A stretch of 64,000 nucleotides of DNA, taken from assembly GCA_910575105.1 (NCBI GenBank), contig CAJTDK010000005.1:1-64000 (forward strand). The letters run 5' to 3'. Each line of letters starts with the position of its first letter. Position 1 is the first letter of the stretch. Positions 61,420-64,000 of the stretch are shown here, in pieces. A program made the position numbers and the translations under genes. This DNA is from Lachnospiraceae bacterium (GTDB lineage Bacteria > Bacillota > Clostridia > Lachnospirales > Lachnospiraceae). A model generated the notes under the pieces. That model made no database searches. It was not told the origin of the DNA and saw nothing but the letters and a program-made list of their open reading frames with translations.

Positions 61420-62247
61420 ATGAAGATTCTGAAGGCAGTGAATCTGCAAAAGATCTATGGGAAAGGGGAGACGCAGGTCCGGGCGCTGGACGGGGTGAAC
61501 CTTTCTGTGGATAAGGGAGAGTTCGTGGCGGTCGTGGGAACCTCCGGGAGCGGGAAGTCAACGCTTCTGCATATGATCGGGGGGCTTGATGTGCCGACAG
61601 CCGGCTCTGTGACTGTGGACGGACAGGAATTAAGCCATATGACGGATGAGCAGCTTACGATATTCCGGCGGAGGAACATCGGATTTGTCTTTCAGCAGTA
61701 CAATCTGGTGCCTATGCTCAATGTGTGGGAGAATATCATCCTTCCGGTGAAGCTGGACGGGCGGCAGGTCGAGAAGGATTATGTGGAGGAGATCATCGAT
61801 ACGCTGGGGCTGGAAAAGAGACTTAACAGCCTGCCTTCCATGCTGTCAGGCGGACAGCAGCAGAGGGTGGCGATCGCCAGGGCGCTGGCATTCAAGCCGG
61901 CGGTTCTTCTGGCAGATGAGCCTACGGGCAATCTGGATTCCCGCACGAGCCAGGATGTTCTCGGGCTGTTGAAGGTGACCAGCGAGCAGTTTCATCAGAC
62001 GATTGTGATGATTACCCACAATGAAGAGATCGCGCAGCTTGCAGACCGGATCCTCAGGATAGAGGACGGCAGGATCTTTGCCGACAGCAGCAGGGCAGAG
62101 AGAAGCCGGAGCATTTCCGGGAGCAGCAGGGAAGAGAGAAGCCGGAGCATTTCCGGGAGCAGCAAGGCAGAGAGAAGCCGGAGCATTTCCGGGAGCAGCA
62201 AGGCAGAGAGAAGCCGGAGCATTTCCGGGAGCAAGAGGGCAGAGTAG
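61420..62247 (+). CDS. ABC exporter ATPase (MacB/LolD/BceA type) with repetitive C-terminal tail
   Basis: 275 residues. Typical 222-residue ATPase: Walker A GTSGSGKST (40-48), Q-loop FVFQQYNLVP, signature LSGGQQQRVAIARAL, Walker B VLLADEPTGNLD and H-loop ITHNEEI, ending RILRIEDGRIFAD. It then carries a ~53-residue tail made of four 12-residue units, consensus SSKAERSRSISG, ending in SKRAE. Ordinary members stop before this tail. AAAGGAGACATAAT precedes ATG 61420. Partner of the permease gene 11 nt downstream; probably under the adjacent two-component system. Confidence 0.92.
   Translation: MKILKAVNLQKIYGKGETQVRALDGVNLSVDKGEFVAVVGTSGSGKSTLLHMIGGLDVPTAGSVTVDGQELSHMTDEQLTIFRRRNIGFVFQQYNLVPMLNVWENIILPVKLDGRQVEKDYVEEIIDTLGLEKRLNSLPSMLSGGQQQRVAIARALAFKPAVLLADEPTGNLDSRTSQDVLGLLKVTSEQFHQTIVMITHNEEIAQLADRILRIEDGRIFADSSRAERSRSISGSSREERSRSISGSSKAERSRSISGSSKAERSRSISGSKRAE
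62086..62247 (+). repeat. 36-bp tandem repeat forming the ATPase tail
   Basis: Four contiguous units starting at 62086, 62122, 62158 and 62194, each containing the near-palindrome CCGGAGCATTTCCGG (62106, 62142, 62178, 62214), plus a partial fifth. The period is 36 bp, exactly 12 codons, so copy-number change keeps the frame. Confidence 0.95.
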
Positions 62248-62258
62248 GGGGTGTTTGT

Positions 62259-64000
62259 ATGGTAAGAGTAGAGAATAAAGAAACTCTCCGGCTGCTTACG
62301 AAGCGTTTCATGAAGATGAATAGAGGAAGGAACCGGATCGCGGTGCTGGCGATCATGCTGACCTCCCTGCTGTTCACCAGCCTGTTTTCCGGGGCGGTAT
62401 CTCTGATTCTCTCCAAGCGCGCGGCGGATATCAAGCATTTTATGGATTCTTCCCACGCGATTGCGCAGAGTCTGAGTGATGAGGAGGAAGAGGGCAGTCT
62501 GCGTGCGGCCAGGGGGGACAACAGAGTCGCCAGATATGGAAGAGGGATATTCTTAGGGTCGCTCTGTGACGATCGGGTGAGCTTTTCCGGGGAAGTCAGA
62601 TACGCGGACCGCAATCTTGCGGAGAGCTTTAACTGTACCCCTACAGAAGGCCGGCTGCCTAAGGAGGAGGACGAGGCGGCGGTCAGTACTCTGATCCTGG
62701 ATGCGATGGGCATCCCTCATAAGCTGGGGGAAAAGATCAGCATAACCTGGGAGCGCAGCCCGGTCACGGGAGAGAAACGGACGGATACCTTCCGGCTTTG
62801 CGGATTCTGGAAGGGAGACAAGGCGGTGCTCGGACAGATGGCCTGGGTATCTGAGGAATATGCGCTTGCTAACCGCTATCCAGTGACGGGAGAAGAGCTG
62901 AAAGACGGGATCTACAACGGCGGCAGGGATTTCTGCGTCTGGTATAAAAATGAATGGAATCTCCGCGGGAAGACGAAGGAATTATCCCAAAATGCAGGAT
63001 TTTTGGACGGAAAAAACGGGTTTGAAGTAAATCCTGCATATGACCTGATGGAGGAGGATGCATTTTCCTTCGGTTCGGTCATCGTCATGATATGCTTTGT
63101 GATACTGGCAGGATATCTGATTATCTATAATATTTTCAGCATATCCATAAAGACGGATATCCGGGCTTACGGGCTTTTGAAAAATGTAGGGACGACCGGG
63201 AAGCAGCTAAAGCGGATCGTGCGTATGCAGGCGTGGTATTTGTCGGCGGCAGGGATTCCTGCGGGGCTGGTGCTCGGGTTCGGAGCGTCAGTCTTGATGG
63301 CGCCGTCTCTGACGGCCTCTGCGGAGATCAGCAGCAGCGCCGCAGAGACGTCGGAGACAGTGGTATCCGCCCATCCCCTTATCTTTCTGGCGGCGGGCGC
63401 ATTTACCCTTTTGACGGTGTATCTGTCCAGTATACAGGCGTGCCGGATGGTGGAGCGGGTCTCTCCGGTGGAGGCGCTACGCCTGGCGGAAGGAGAACAG
63501 ACGGGAAGGAAGATAAAGCGGAACACGTCCGTGAGCTGGTGGGGCATGGCTGCGGGGAATATGCAGCGCAACTGGAAAAAGGGGCTGATCGTCATGCTGT
63601 CTGTGGCGCTTTCGATGGTGGTCGTAGACTGCATCGTGATGATGGTGGAAGGATATGATTTTGAGATTTATCAGCAGACTTTTCTGGCGGCGGACTTTCA
63701 GATCGACCAGTTGCCCGGTGATGCGGGAAGGGCCAATTTTTACGCGGTGACGCCAGAGATCCGGAAGCTGCTTGATGACTGCCCGGATAAGGAAGCTGCC
63801 GGGTATGTGTACTACCTGCCGGAAAGCCACGAGATGGAGCCGGAGCTTTATCAGATCTGGGAGAACAATGTCAATATCCATGAACAGGACTGGAGCAGTT
63901 ACGAAAAAGAGCTGTGGGAGAAGGCAAAGTCAGAGAACCGGATAAATGTCCACCTGATGGGGGTCAATGAGGCGGCCTTTAGTAAGCTGGAGTGGAGAGA
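62259..64000 (+). CDS. FtsX/MacB-family ABC permease (3' end outside window)
   Basis: At least 580 residues; reading remains open to the last base. Starts MVRVENKETLRLLTKRFMKM, first membrane helix ~27-51 (AVLAIMLTSLLFTSLF), large extracellular MacB-like domain (~52-268), then helices at ~270-295 (VIVMICFVILAGYLIIYNIF), ~325-345 and ~370-390, and an FtsX coupling region IRAYGLLKNVGTTGKQLKRI. A second half begins with WWGMAAGNMQRNWKKGLIVM. The two-half layout matches Bce/Vex-like exporters for antimicrobial peptides. AGGGGGTGTTTGT precedes ATG 62259. Confidence 0.9.
   Translation, partial: MVRVENKETLRLLTKRFMKMNRGRNRIAVLAIMLTSLLFTSLFSGAVSLILSKRAADIKHFMDSSHAIAQSLSDEEEEGSLRAARGDNRVARYGRGIFLGSLCDDRVSFSGEVRYADRNLAESFNCTPTEGRLPKEEDEAAVSTLILDAMGIPHKLGEKISITWERSPVTGEKRTDTFRLCGFWKGDKAVLGQMAWVSEEYALANRYPVTGEELKDGIYNGGRDFCVWYKNEWNLRGKTKELSQNAGFLDGKNGFEVNPAYDLMEEDAFSFGSVIVMICFVILAGYLIIYNIFSISIKTDIRAYGLLKNVGTTGKQLKRIVRMQAWYLSAAGIPAGLVLGFGASVLMAPSLTASAEISSSAAETSETVVSAHPLIFLAAGAFTLLTVYLSSIQACRMVERVSPVEALRLAEGEQTGRKIKRNTSVSWWGMAAGNMQRNWKKGLIVMLSVALSMVVVDCIVMMVEGYDFEIYQQTFLAADFQIDQLPGDAGRANFYAVTPEIRKLLDDCPDKEAAGYVYYLPESHEMEPELYQIWENNVNIHEQDWSSYEKELWEKAKSENRINVHLMGVNEAAFSKLEWR

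Noticed and set aside
62086-62247. Regular 36-bp repeats resembling a CRISPR array
   Set aside because: Units are contiguous with no spacers and are in frame with the ATPase gene; no cas genes are present.

Overview
The window reads as a chromosome segment of an anaerobic, spore-forming Lachnospiraceae (Clostridium cluster XIVa) gut bacterium, of the Clostridium scindens / Dorea / Faecalicatena kind. The grounds are the sporulation genes (spoIIR, spoIIID, a SipL-like SPOCS/LysM protein), a V-type ATPase in place of an F-type one, a large Gram-positive-type SRP RNA with its Alu domain, an energy-coupling thiamine transporter, Clostridia-type thiC, strong AAGGAGG ribosome-binding sites and a moderate GC content. 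The genus assignment is inference from gene content only. No tRNA, rRNA, CRISPR array, transposase or prophage was seen.

Layout. 1-3.6 kb: tail of an alpha-galactoside operon (sugar ABC permease, YesL-like membrane protein, GH36 alpha-galactosidase). 3.6-8.3 kb: a dGTPase gene between two long, low-complexity proteins, then tadA. 8.3-12.4 kb: lplA, SRP RNA, a type I surface protein, and thiC under a TPP riboswitch with a terminator. 12.5-17.6 kb: a B12/radical-SAM enzyme, a 33-residue membrane peptide, a VanW protein, an AIR-synthase-like protein and trmL. 17.6-26.7 kb: a complete nine-gene V-ATPase operon whose c-ring subunit carries the Na+ ligands known from Enterococcus hirae; a 113-bp tandem repeat sits between subunits B and D. 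26.7-32.2 kb (minus strand): murF, pncB, plsC, malQ. 32.3-38.6 kb: PrcB-like lipoprotein, sipL, ispE, a GntR regulator, spoIIR (with a sigma-F-like promoter), an acyl-ACP thioesterase, cvfB and a 77-residue protein.

38.6-40.6 kb is visibly more AT-rich than its surroundings. It holds an AAA ATPase followed by a frameshifted TOPRIM-like gene: an acquired two-gene cassette of the AbiL/PARIS/RloAB style, apparently decayed. 40.7-47.1 kb: an uncharacterised DUF3798-type ABC importer and a ferredoxin-tailed aldo/keto reductase. 47.1-54.3 kb: dnaE, pfkA, a DUF1934 protein, a small membrane protein and cardiolipin synthase. 54.4-58.4 kb: a trigger-factor-like lipoprotein, a decayed pRiA4b-ORF3/SEC-C gene, spoIIID (with a sigma-E promoter), an XRE regulator and an ECF sigma/anti-sigma pair. 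58.7-64 kb: thiT under a second TPP riboswitch, then a two-component system and a FtsX/MacB-type ABC exporter. The exporter ATPase ends in an unusual 12-residue tandem repeat, and its permease runs off the window.

Cross-cutting structure. At least two kinds of dispersed intergenic repeat occur, several copies ending just upstream of a promoter -35 box. The two TPP riboswitches put de novo HMP synthesis (thiC) and thiamine uptake (thiT) under one ligand. The sporulation genes here belong to different compartments: forespore SpoIIR activates mother-cell sigma-E, and a good sigma-E promoter precedes spoIIID. All functions are read from sequence and remembered family features; no database search was run.
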